Notes: generated by a model not told the origin, from the sequence alone. Positions 25,251-32,623 are shown, numbered from the stretch's first letter. The stretch is 37,495 nucleotides of DNA from an uncultured cyanobacterium (GCA_902495705.1 CABUXT010000023.1:1-37495); one strand, 5' to 3'. Translations and numbers: made by a program.

Positions 25251-25943
25251 ATGAGTAATGTAATTGATAGAATTAAGGGAATTGTTGTCGTTTCTGTTCA
25301 GGCTATGCCATCAGAACCGTTGTATGCCGAAAGTTGTATGACTGCTATGATGAAATCTGTTGTTACAGGTGGCGCAGGTGCTTTGCGCGTGGCAGGTGCC
25401 AGAGACGTCAAAATCGCCAAAAAACTTTTCACTTTGCCGGTAATCGGTTTGACTAAGCCAAATGTGATTCCAAAGAATTACAAGGAAATAGTTTATATTA
25501 CGCCGACTGTAAAAGATGTAATTGAACTTGTACAAGCAGGTGCTGATATCATTGCGACGGATGCAACACAACGTCCGCGTCCAAACGGTGAAAAACTTGC
25601 AGATTTATTTAAGTATGTTCACATAAATAATCGTGTCGCAATGGCGGATATATCAACACTTGAGGAAGGTATCAAGGCAAAAGAGGCAGGCGCGGATATT
25701 TTGTCTACAACGCTTGCAGGTTACACTTTGGAGTCTGCTGATTCTCCATCTAAAGAGCCTGATTTTGAACTATTGAAACAGCTTGTTGAAACAACAAAAA
25801 TGCCTGTGGTTTTGGAAGGTAGAATTTGGGAACCGGAGCAAGTTAATAAGGCGTTTGAACTTGGTGCTCACTGTGTCGTTATAGGTTCAGCTATCACAAG
25901 ACCTCAATTGATTACCAAAAGATTTGTGTTTAGGAATAAATAA
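25251..25943 (+). CDS. nanE: N-acetylmannosamine-6-phosphate 2-epimerase
   Basis: 230 residues from ATG 25251, a normal length for NanE. GIVVVSVQAMPSEPLYAESC, GGAGALRVAGARDVK, PVIGLTKPN, GADIIATDATQRPRP and LSTTLAGYT are signature blocks of this TIM-barrel enzyme, and the C-terminal phosphate site is CVVIGSAITRPQLITKRF. It converts ManNAc-6-phosphate to GlcNAc-6-phosphate in sialic-acid and amino-sugar breakdown. A ROK kinase, the class that makes ManNAc-6-phosphate, is two genes downstream in the same operon. NanA lyase and NagA/NagB are not in the window. Confidence 0.95.
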   Translation: MSNVIDRIKGIVVVSVQAMPSEPLYAESCMTAMMKSVVTGGAGALRVAGARDVKIAKKLFTLPVIGLTKPNVIPKNYKEIVYITPTVKDVIELVQAGADIIATDATQRPRPNGEKLADLFKYVHINNRVAMADISTLEEGIKAKEAGADILSTTLAGYTLESADSPSKEPDFELLKQLVETTKMPVVLEGRIWEPEQVNKAFELGAHCVVIGSAITRPQLITKRFVFRNK

Positions 25944-25946
25944 CTA

Positions 25947-26171
25947 ATGAAAATACCATCAATAAAATTTTTGTCTCCATTAGATAGAGCAAAGAATTTG
26001 CTGACAGTAATGGAACAAGCTGAAAAACAAAAGAAGTTGCCTGATTATGACCGAAAAGTCGAACTAATCGGCAGAGAGTATACAGTACGCGAAGTTCGCT
26101 CAATGTACAAATTTTGCAGGCAAGCAATGGATGGAATCCGAGACAGTTTTGAAAAAGGAGTTAATAAATAA
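25947..26171 (+). CDS. hypothetical small protein of the nanE operon
   Basis: 74 residues, basic and helical (LDRAKNLLTVMEQAEKQKKL, then YTVREVRSMYKFCRQAMDGI). No recognised domain. It lies 3 bases after nanE, and its stop overlaps the start of the ROK kinase gene by one base, so it is made together with both. Possibly an accessory or adaptor; function unknown. Confidence 0.65.
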   Translation: MKIPSIKFLSPLDRAKNLLTVMEQAEKQKKLPDYDRKVELIGREYTVREVRSMYKFCRQAMDGIRDSFEKGVNK

Positions 26172-27043
26172 TGAAAAAAGCTTTAGCTATAGATGTTGGC
26201 GGTACAAAAATCTACAGTGCCATTATTGATGAAAACGGAAATTTCTTAACTGAAATCGAAAAACATTCAACACCGAGCACTTTTGATGAAATTCGAGAAA
26301 CTTTCAAATCAATAATCAAAAAGCACGAAAATGATGTTGATATCGTTGCATTTTCAACTTGTGGAGCTGTGAATAACCAAAATACAGGAATTTTAGGTTC
26401 AACAGGAAATATTGCTAAAGAATATCCGACAATGGACTTTTTATCATTATCAAAAAAGCCTGTATTTGTGGAAAATGATGCCAATTGTGCGGCTTGGGCA
26501 GAACATGAAATCGGAGCATCAAAAGGTTGCCCTGATTCAATTATGTTGACACTTGGAACAGGTGTTGGCGGCGGAATTATCCTAAATGACAAATTGTTCA
26601 AGGGTAAAAACGGTGCAGCAGGTGAGATGCATTTTAAAATGTATTCGGATAAAAGACGTCATTGTACTTGCGGTTCTTGGGATTGCTTTGAGGCGTACGC
26701 ATCAGGTCATGGCTTGAAAAAAACTGCAGAAGAAATGTTAAATAATAAAGATGTAACAACTTATGATGTAATTGATGGCGTAAATTCAGGTGATGAAGAG
26801 ATGAAAGCCGTTCTGAACCGTTGGCAGGAAGATATTACAAACGGAATTATCGGACTTGCAAACATCTTTGACCCTGATTGCTTTGTTTTGTCAGGTTCTA
26901 TGGCTCAATTTGTTGATACTGATGAAGTTGAAAAAAATGTCAACAAAGAAATTGTAACAACACCGACAAAAGTCGTAAAAGCTACAGCAGGCAACTATTC
27001 AGGCATGATTGGTGCTGCATTGTTGGCGTTAGGCAAGGTGTAG
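26171..27043 (+). CDS. ROK-family sugar kinase, probable N-acetylmannosamine kinase
   Basis: 290 residues. KALAIDVGGTKIYSAIID is the ATP phosphate-1 loop, FVENDANCAAWAE carries the catalytic aspartate, LGTGVGGGIILNDKL is phosphate-2, and HCTCGSWDCFEAYASG is the ROK zinc site (CxCGxxxC). ROK kinases phosphorylate glucose, GlcNAc or ManNAc. Sitting in the nanE operon makes ManNAc the best guess, giving the substrate of NanE, but glucokinase cannot be excluded. The gene overlaps the small gene before it by one base. Confidence 0.88.
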   Translation: MKKALAIDVGGTKIYSAIIDENGNFLTEIEKHSTPSTFDEIRETFKSIIKKHENDVDIVAFSTCGAVNNQNTGILGSTGNIAKEYPTMDFLSLSKKPVFVENDANCAAWAEHEIGASKGCPDSIMLTLGTGVGGGIILNDKLFKGKNGAAGEMHFKMYSDKRRHCTCGSWDCFEAYASGHGLKKTAEEMLNNKDVTTYDVIDGVNSGDEEMKAVLNRWQEDITNGIIGLANIFDPDCFVLSGSMAQFVDTDEVEKNVNKEIVTTPTKVVKATAGNYSGMIGAALLALGKV

Positions 27044-27047
27044 TCTG

Positions 27048-27272
27048 ATGGGAAAATCTAAGGCAAGAATTTTTAGAAAAGGAATAAATGACCAAATCAC
27101 CAAAATGACAAGAGGGGATGCGGTTATTAAAGTTGCTCAATACCTAAATGAGCGCGACAACAACAGTGCTCGAGATTTGATTACGATGTTTGGGCTTAGT
27201 GCGGAAGAAATTCTTGAGGCAGGCGCAAGTTACGAGTCAGTTATTGCGTTAAAAAATATTTTTGAAAAATAA
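27048..27272 (+). CDS. hypothetical small protein between kinase and prenyltransferase
   Basis: 74 residues: a basic N-terminus (MGKSKARIFRKGINDQITKM) and a helical rest (DLITMFGLSAEEILEAGASY). No domain is recognised. It starts 4 bases after the kinase stop and ends one base before the UbiA-like start, so it is part of the operon. The second half faintly resembles a helix-turn-helix, which is not enough for a call. Confidence 0.65.
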   Translation: MGKSKARIFRKGINDQITKMTRGDAVIKVAQYLNERDNNSARDLITMFGLSAEEILEAGASYESVIALKNIFEK

Positions 27273-27273
27273 G

Positions 27274-28254
27274 ATGATTAAATTTTTGAAAAATTTCATT
27301 GATAAGACAATTTTTTGGCTAAAAGCCGCTAGGTTATATTCTGCACCGATAACTTTTTTGAGTTGGCTTGTGATTTTTGTCTATTCCCTAAAACAAGGTG
27401 GGGCAATATTAAACGGCTTAATTGCACTTGTCGGAATCAGCCTTGTACACCTTGCAACAAATCTGATTGATGATTATATAGATTACAAGGTTTTGCAAAA
27501 GGATGATAAATTTATCACGGCAGGCAGGGACTGCAAGTGTGAATATCTCAGGTCTGGCAACGCTACCGTTAAAGATTTGCGAAATACAATCATTACATTT
27601 TTAGCTATAGCTGCACTTTGTGGCGGTGTATTGTTTTTTATTTCAGGTCCTGCGGTGTTGTTATTGGCACTTATCGCACTTGTTATCGCACTTGGCTATC
27701 CGCATTTGTCTTGTCGCGGACTTGGGGAAGTCGAGATAATTATTGCCTACGGACCATTGATGTTTGAGGGTGTTTATTATGTGATGACAAGGCAATTTTC
27801 GCTGGATGTTTTTATCTTGTCACTTGTTTGCGTAATGTTTGTAAATGCGATTTTGTACGCCCACATGCTTATGGATTATGATGGTGACTTGAATGCAAAT
27901 AAAACGACACTTTGTATAAAAATGGGTTCAAAAGACAGAGCGCTTAATTTGTTATTGGTGTTTTACGGATTTAGTTATGTAGTGCTTGGGTATTTTATTT
28001 TTCGGACACATAATTGGTTGTTTTTGCTCAATTATTTAACAATTCCGCTAGTTGTTGATTTATATTCAATGTTAAAAAAATACAACACTGACCCAACAAG
28101 TGTTCCGCAAGTTCGCTTTTGGCACCAACCGCTCGAAAACTGGAACAAGGTCAAAGATACCACCAATGCTCCGTTTTATTTAAGATTTTTCTTTGCGCGA
28201 AATATTTCAACAATGTTCATGCTCTTGACCTGCTTTGCTATTTTGTTTGGTTAG
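27274..28254 (+). CDS. UbiA-family prenyltransferase
   Basis: 326 residues from ATG 27274, one base after the preceding stop; a TTG 12 bases earlier is less likely. There are about eight hydrophobic helices. Two aspartate-rich motifs define the family: NLIDDYIDYKVLQKDD near residues 68-83 and DYDGDLNANKT near 205-215, which bind magnesium and the prenyl diphosphate. Members attach isoprenoid chains to aromatic acceptors in the membrane (menaquinone, ubiquinone and related pathways). MenA-like activity is possible, but the other visible genes of this operon concern amino sugars and give no support. Confidence 0.82.
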   Translation: MIKFLKNFIDKTIFWLKAARLYSAPITFLSWLVIFVYSLKQGGAILNGLIALVGISLVHLATNLIDDYIDYKVLQKDDKFITAGRDCKCEYLRSGNATVKDLRNTIITFLAIAALCGGVLFFISGPAVLLLALIALVIALGYPHLSCRGLGEVEIIIAYGPLMFEGVYYVMTRQFSLDVFILSLVCVMFVNAILYAHMLMDYDGDLNANKTTLCIKMGSKDRALNLLLVFYGFSYVVLGYFIFRTHNWLFLLNYLTIPLVVDLYSMLKKYNTDPTSVPQVRFWHQPLENWNKVKDTTNAPFYLRFFFARNISTMFMLLTCFAILFG

Positions 28255-28355
28255 ATGGTGACATGTAAAAATGTAGTGTGGGAAAACGAAGTGTCCCCAC
28301 AAAAATATTAATTGTCGGCTTGGTAAAGCCGACCTACAATAACACATCAGTTATT

Positions 28356-28429
28356 GTCATTCTGAAAGCTTAGAAAATTTGCGTGAAGAATGAACGCATA
28401 ATTTTCTTGCTATTCAGAATCTATCAATG
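28356..28429 (-). repeat. 74-bp palindromic repeat, copy 3, with a different core
   Basis: On the minus strand it begins CATTGATAGATTCTGAATAG and ends CTTTCAGAATGACA like copies 1 and 2, and is again 74 bp long. The core between is unrelated in sequence but still self-complementary (GC.AGAAAATT.TGCGT against ACGCAAATTTTCT..GC). Confidence 0.85.
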
Positions 28430-28465
28430 TTGATTTTAAAAAGAATACATGTCACCCTGAATTTA

Positions 28466-28511
28466 TTTCAGGGTCTCTAATATTACAAATTTCACATAAG
28501 ACTAATTTGTT
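28466..28511 (-). repeat. 46-bp repeat, partner of 23179-23224
   Basis: Exact reverse complement of 23179-23224. Confidence 0.85.
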
Positions 28512-28572
28512 TTATTAGAGATGCTGAAACAAGTTCAGCATGACAATGCTATAATAAAGCGCTTAGGTCAAC

Positions 28573-28609
28573 AATCCGACAATAGCCAAAAGTGAACAAT
28601 CAAACAAAA
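28573..28609 (-). repeat. 37-bp repeat, partner of 22934-22970
   Basis: Exact reverse complement of 22934-22970. It ends 5 bases before the stop codon of the ABC permease. Confidence 0.85.
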
Positions 28610-28614
28610 ATGTT

Positions 28615-29439
28615 CTATTCTTTTACACCGCCTTGCAAAATGTCGTTTATGAAATATTTCTTTCCCAGCAAAAACACTCCAACTACAGGAATTGTGCAAA
28701 TAACAGAACAAGCTAATAAGTCGCCCCATAGCGTGATTTCTCTGAAACTACCTTTAAAAATCGCAAGTCCGACAGGTAATGTCCTCATTGATTCTGTGTT
28801 TGTCACAATCAGTGGCCACATAAAACTGTTCCATGTTGATACAAATGTAAAAATCGCAAGTGTTGCAATTGCAGGCATTGCAAGGGGGAGTGCAATTTTG
28901 AAAAATGTGGTCAAAATGTTGCAGCCATCTATTTTGGCAGATTCTTCCAAATCTTTTGGCAATCCTAAAAAATATTGCCTCATCAAAAAGATTCCAAATC
29001 CGCCAAATAACCCCGGAAGGATTAGGGCTTGGTACGTGTTTATCCAGTGGAATTGGCGCATCATGAAAAATAGTGGGATTATGTTTACTTGTGGCGGAAC
29101 AAGCATTGTTATCAAAACAATTAGAAACAATCCGTCACGGAATTTGAAGTTTAATCGAGCAAATGCGTAGCCTGCCATTGCAGAAAAAATAACTTGCCCA
29201 AGAGTTGTTACAACTGCAACGAATAAACTGTTTGCAAAATATGTCCAAAGTGGTATTTTTTCAAAAACGCTGACATAATTTTTTAGCGAAATTGGCGAAT
29301 AGATGAGTTTTCCACCTTGGTTGAATATTTCGTTGTTTGGAACAAGTGACAAATTCAACATTGCAAAAAACGGATATAACATTGTTATTGCAATGAAAAT
29401 CAAACAAACATAACCAAGAATTTTGCGCCAATTTTTCAT
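28615..29439 (-). CDS. sugar ABC transporter permease (MalG/LacG type)
   Basis: 274 residues with six hydrophobic helices. The cytoplasmic EAA loop reads EESAKIDGCNILTTFFKIAL followed by PLAMPAI, the contact with the ATPase in CUT1 carbohydrate importers. FSAMAGYAFARLNF and SLKNYVSVFEKIPLWTYFAN are also typical of MalG-like permeases. The partner permease (MalF type), binding protein and ATPase are not beside it, so it is an orphan or its partners are elsewhere. It faces the amino-sugar operon across a repeat-rich gap; amino-sugar import is a guess only. Confidence 0.9.
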   Translation of the reverse strand: MKNWRKILGYVCLIFIAITMLYPFFAMLNLSLVPNNEIFNQGGKLIYSPISLKNYVSVFEKIPLWTYFANSLFVAVVTTLGQVIFSAMAGYAFARLNFKFRDGLFLIVLITMLVPPQVNIIPLFFMMRQFHWINTYQALILPGLFGGFGIFLMRQYFLGLPKDLEESAKIDGCNILTTFFKIALPLAMPAIATLAIFTFVSTWNSFMWPLIVTNTESMRTLPVGLAIFKGSFREITLWGDLLACSVICTIPVVGVFLLGKKYFINDILQGGVKE

Positions 29440-29496
29440 AGCAAAATTATATCACAATCTATACTTTTTCTCTTTTTTATTATACGATTTTAATGC

Positions 29497-29520
29497 GTAT
29501 GACCTATGTGTTATACATAC
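29497..29520. promoter_or_regulatory. candidate operator before Xre copy 2
   Basis: GTATG (29497-29501) and CATAC (29516-29520) are inverted arms. A nested TATGT/ACATA pair lies inside. The site is about 55 bases before the regulator gene and could serve autoregulation. Confidence 0.35.
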
Positions 29521-29573
29521 TAAAGTTTATTACAAAATCCGAAATGCTTATTTATTATTGATTAGAGGTGCAA

Positions 29574-29900
29574 ATGACATTAAAAGAAAATCTTGGTAAA
29601 AAAATAAAAGAATATAGGCAAGTGCAAGGAATTTCGCAGGAAGAATTGGCGGAAAAGCTTGATATATCACAGCAAACCTTGAGTAAAATCGAATGTGGCA
29701 AAAATTTCCTAACCTCTGAAACTTTGGAAAGAATTTCAAGCGTTTTAGGTGTGAATACATACGAACTTTTTATGTTTGAAGAGTATAACACTCAATCAGA
29801 CATGCTCGTTGAGATAGAAAAATATATTTCTATCATCAAATCAAATCCGCAAAAATTGGCATTTGTTAAAAACATGGTTAAAGAAGTTGCGAAGTTATAG
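29574..29900 (+). CDS. Xre-family transcriptional regulator, copy 2
   Basis: 108 residues from ATG 29574 with GAGG 5 bases upstream. LGKKIKEYRQVQGISQEELA and EKLDISQQTLSKIECGKNFL repeat the helix-turn-helix of the paralogue at 24876-25199 almost residue for residue, and the tail (SDMLVEIEKYISIIKSNPQK) has the same layout, so they are recent duplicates. It overlaps the convergent LuxR-type gene by 6 bases at its 3' end. Confidence 0.88.
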   Translation: MTLKENLGKKIKEYRQVQGISQEELAEKLDISQQTLSKIECGKNFLTSETLERISSVLGVNTYELFMFEEYNTQSDMLVEIEKYISIIKSNPQKLAFVKNMVKEVAKL

Positions 29901-30077
29901 TTGTTCTTGATACATTGCGGCAAGCAGTCTGTTTTTTACTCCAAGTTTAAATAAAATAGAGCCGACGTGAGCTTTTACGGTATGTCTGCTAATTCCTAAA
30001 TTTTCAGCAATTTCCTTGTTGGAATACCCTAGTTTTATCTGTTTTAATATTTCTGATTCTCTATCTGTTAAATTCAT
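29895..30077 (-). CDS. minimal LuxR-type (GerE) helix-turn-helix protein
   Basis: 60 residues from ATG 30077, which has AGAGGA 8 bases upstream. The frame is open to 30293, but the upstream part is hydrophobic, low in sense and lacks a ribosome site. LTDRESEILKQIKLGYSNKE and IAENLGISRHTVKAHVGSIL followed by FKLGVKNRLLAA form a complete GerE DNA-binding domain and nothing else: no receiver or sensor domain. It could be a free DNA-binding domain or the relic of a response regulator. It converges with Xre copy 2 and lies just before tRNA-Arg. Confidence 0.75.
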   Translation of the reverse strand: MNLTDRESEILKQIKLGYSNKEIAENLGISRHTVKAHVGSILFKLGVKNRLLAAMYQEQL

Positions 30078-30293
30078 ACTACTAATCCTCTTGTTTAATG
30101 TTTCTAAATCTATTAAACCAAGGAAAAAATAAAAAACTTTAATGATATTTCCTATTTTGAATAATTTGAAAAATTTTTTACATAAATTTGAAAATTTCAA
30201 AATAAATGTACTTGCAGAAAAAAGTTTTCGTGATATCATAAAAAGGTAAGCCTTGTATCTCAAGGTTTGACAATTAAATAGAAAACAAAACAT

Positions 30294-30367
30294 GCGTCTG
30301 TAGCTCAGCTGGATAGAGCATCTGCCTTCTAAGCAGAGGGTCCCGCGTTCGAATCGCGGCAGGCGTA
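30294..30367 (+). tRNA. tRNA-Arg (anticodon TCT), integration site of a mobile element
   Basis: 74 bases: acceptor GCGTCTG against CAGGCGT (with G-T pairs), D-arm GCTCAGCTGGATAGAGC, anticodon loop CTTCTAA (anticodon TCT, reads AGA), T-arm CCGCG-TTCGAAT-CGCGG, discriminator A, no encoded CCA. Element genes begin 54 bases after it, including an integrase, so the 3' half is the likely attachment site. Confidence 0.95.
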
Positions 30368-30420
30368 TTTTTTGTGCTTATTTTTGAAAATACTACAAAT
30401 TTACTACAATTGGAGAAACT

Positions 30421-31281
30421 ATGTCAGAATCAACATTTCATTATGATTATCCTATTAAATGTATTGTTGCGGAATTTGATATTCTCGGTTTTAAAAATAT
30501 CATATCCAAACCTAAAAAAAACTTAAATATAAAACAGATTGCAGATTCATATGAAATGTATTTTACTAGAAATATTTTGTATTCCAAAGAAAATTTAAAA
30601 TTTAAACCAAAGTTTCAAATTTTTAGTGATACTGCACTTACATATCAAAAATATGAAGAAGATAATGGTGCAAAGGTTAGAGATTATAAAGAACAACTTT
30701 TTGATTTTTTTAAACACCTATGTATTGTCATGGTAAATTCAATTTTTGCATTTACAGATTCTAACTTTTTTGCAAATAGAATAAGTGAATTTCCAATAAG
30801 AGGTGGCATTTCATCTGGAGCAATGATAATAAAGCATATTGAAAATTGTGCTCCTATATTAATGGGAAAACCTATAATAGATGCTTATGAATGGGAACAA
30901 GCCCAAAATTGGTTAGGGTTATCAATTAATCCTAATTCCATCAGTAATATTACAAATCTACTAAATGGATTTTCAAATTATGAAGATACTACAGAGAGTG
31001 TAGAGGAAGATTATTGGCAAAAATTGTTAGATAATAATATTTTAGTTGAATATAATGTTCCAACAAAAATAGGTCCTATTAAAACATTTGTCGTTAATTT
31101 TGTACCAAAACACAAACAAGACATTTTAGTGAAAGAGTTGAAAAAATCACTAGTCAAATATAGGAATAAACAAGATATTTATGCAAAATATTATGCTACC
31201 CAAAATTTTGTAGACTATATCATTGATAACAAAAAAGAAATTAATTCTGATTTATTAGTAAATGGGTTTAGCAACATTTAA
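30421..31281 (+). CDS. nucleotide-cyclase-like protein (class III cyclase fold), element cargo
   Basis: 286 residues with GGAG 5 bases before the ATG. The order of motifs follows a class III cyclase homology domain: AEFDILGFKNI near residue 20 (first metal aspartate, D20), FQIFSDTALTY with D70 (second), PIRGGISSGAMI at 126-137, and LMGKPIIDAYEWEQAQNW at 148-164 where cyclases carry their transition-state residues. The usual asparagine/arginine pair is not clear there, so activity is uncertain. It sits between the tRNA attachment site and a convergent integrase (14-base overlap), a usual place for defence or other cargo genes. No effector gene is beside it on the same strand. Confidence 0.6.
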   Translation: MSESTFHYDYPIKCIVAEFDILGFKNIISKPKKNLNIKQIADSYEMYFTRNILYSKENLKFKPKFQIFSDTALTYQKYEEDNGAKVRDYKEQLFDFFKHLCIVMVNSIFAFTDSNFFANRISEFPIRGGISSGAMIIKHIENCAPILMGKPIIDAYEWEQAQNWLGLSINPNSISNITNLLNGFSNYEDTTESVEEDYWQKLLDNNILVEYNVPTKIGPIKTFVVNFVPKHKQDILVKELKKSLVKYRNKQDIYAKYYATQNFVDYIIDNKKEINSDLLVNGFSNI

Positions 31282-32380
31282 GTTCTAACTTTTTGACGTC
31301 AGGAATGATTTTTTCAACAATATTATCAAGCAAATTAATGCATTGTTCGTTAACTTCCGGTAGCAAATGAGTATATAAATCCATTGTCATTGTGATTGAA
31401 CTATGTCCGAGTTGGTGTTGAACATATTTCATCTGAACACCTTTTGCAAGCAAAAGACTCGCGTATGTGTGTCTTAAATCATGAAATCTTAAATGATTTA
31501 TACCTGCACGATTCAAAGCAGATTTAAATCTTCTCTTAATCATATTATTAGCGTCTTGATAACCACCGTCGCTATTCGGAAAAACAAGATTGTGGTCACC
31601 TTTAGGGCAAGCCAATCTCCACTCTTTAAGAATTTTTACAAGTTCTAACGACATATCGACTTTTCTTGTTTTACCCGTTTTAGGTGTTCCAACACGACCG
31701 TGAGTAAAGTTTTTATCTACTGTGATTTTTCTTGTAACCCAATTTATTGAATCCCAAGTTAATCCCATTAATTCGCCCTGTCTCATACCGGTAAATATCG
31801 CAGTAAAAAGCAATGGGTAAAAATCAGGGTAAATCACCTTTGTTTTTGATAACAAAATTTGAACTTCTTGAGTTGATAGTGAGCGGATTTCCTTGTTTCG
31901 TTCTTCTTTCAATGATTTTATGCGAGCAAGTGGATTTTTAACCACGACATCATTATCAATCATAAAGCTAAAAATTTGACTCATAAGTTTTTTGTATTTG
32001 TTTACTGTTGAATTTCTACGTCCTGTTTCAAGTTCTTGTGCGATAAATTCATTTATTGCAAGTGGTGTAATTTCACAAAGTTTCAAATCTCCGAAATAAG
32101 GAATTAAATGATTTTTCAAGTAACCCTTGTAACCGTGTTCTGTATTTGGCTTACATTTTTTGCTGGCATGTAATCGCATAAAAATTTCTGATGCTTCTTT
32201 GAAAGTCATTTTGCAATCTCCAGGTGCTGTACCTGTTTTGACTTTTGATAAAATATCTACCATAAATTTTTCGGCTTCAACTTTTGTTTTGAATCCACCC
32301 TTAACTTTTCTTTTCCTAAAAAGGTCTAGATAATCGACCTCCCAGTAATTTGCTCGTTTATTTTTTCTTACTTTAGCCAT
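31268..32380 (-). CDS. tyrosine-family integrase of the tRNA-Arg element
   Basis: 370 residues. The N-terminal arm-binding domain (KNKRANYWEVDYLDLFRKRK) is followed by a SAM-like core-binding domain (about residues 60-155) and the catalytic domain. Catalytic residues are visible in FTGMRQGELMGL (R), TPKTGKTRKV (K), LRFHDLRHTYAS (HxxR), QLGHSSITMTMDLYTH (H and the nucleophilic Y). Length and layout match phage and island integrases that use tRNA genes. It lies about 900 bp from tRNA-Arg, with the excisionase-like gene 60 bases upstream on the same strand. Confidence 0.95.
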   Translation of the reverse strand: MAKVRKNKRANYWEVDYLDLFRKRKVKGGFKTKVEAEKFMVDILSKVKTGTAPGDCKMTFKEASEIFMRLHASKKCKPNTEHGYKGYLKNHLIPYFGDLKLCEITPLAINEFIAQELETGRRNSTVNKYKKLMSQIFSFMIDNDVVVKNPLARIKSLKEERNKEIRSLSTQEVQILLSKTKVIYPDFYPLLFTAIFTGMRQGELMGLTWDSINWVTRKITVDKNFTHGRVGTPKTGKTRKVDMSLELVKILKEWRLACPKGDHNLVFPNSDGGYQDANNMIKRRFKSALNRAGINHLRFHDLRHTYASLLLAKGVQMKYVQHQLGHSSITMTMDLYTHLLPEVNEQCINLLDNIVEKIIPDVKKLELKCC

Positions 32381-32440
32381 AATTTTTTACCACCTTTTAT
32401 TTTATAATATCGTGTAGTGTACGTTCTGTAAGCACTTTGA

Positions 32441-32614
32441 CTAAGAAATGCTAACAGAATTTTGTTTTATATACTCTTGAATTTCATCTGGTGAAAATCT
32501 TAATTTACCTCCGAGTTTCACAAACGGAATTTCCCGTTTGTGCACCCAGCGATATATTGTACTTGTTGATGTTTGAAAAAGTTCTGCAATATCTTCGACT
32601 GTTAGTAATTTCAT
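32441..32614 (-). CDS. excisionase/AlpA-like helix-turn-helix protein
   Basis: 57 residues beginning MKLLTVEDIAELFQTSTSTI, then YRWVHKREIPFVKLGGKLRF and SPDEIQEYIKQ. This is the winged helix-turn-helix found in excisionases and AlpA-type regulators (HTH_17). AGGAGG lies 5 bases before the ATG, so the gene is real despite its size. It lies directly upstream of the integrase and 9 bases after the primase-helicase stop, all on the minus strand. Its likely roles are directing excision and controlling integrase expression. Confidence 0.88.
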   Translation of the reverse strand: MKLLTVEDIAELFQTSTSTIYRWVHKREIPFVKLGGKLRFSPDEIQEYIKQNSVSIS

Positions 32615-32623
32615 CACAGCCTC

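Larger units (their letters stand above)
28255..28614. repeat. intergenic repeat cluster between convergent genes
   Basis: No gene. It holds TGTGGG/CCCACA (about 28277-28302), a perfect GTCGGCTT/AAGCCGAC hairpin (about 28315-28334), the third 74-bp unit (28356-28429), CACCCTGAA/TTCAGGGT (28453-28474), the 46-bp repeat, ATGCTGAA/TTCAGCAT (28521-28541) and the 37-bp repeat. The units stand in the reverse order and orientation of those at 22.9-23.4 kb. Confidence 0.8.

Noticed and set aside
26212..26601. 129-codon minus-strand open frame
   Set aside because: Antisense to the ROK kinase, where the conserved motifs lie on the plus strand; no ribosome site.
28592..29170. 192-codon plus-strand open frame
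   Set aside because: It lies opposite the sugar ABC permease, whose EAA motif and helices are unmistakable. The antisense frame has no domain and low-complexity composition.
30078..30293. N-terminal extension of the LuxR-type protein to 132 residues
   Set aside because: The extra part is AT-driven, without a recognisable domain, and runs up to the tRNA start. The ATG at 30077 has a good ribosome site.
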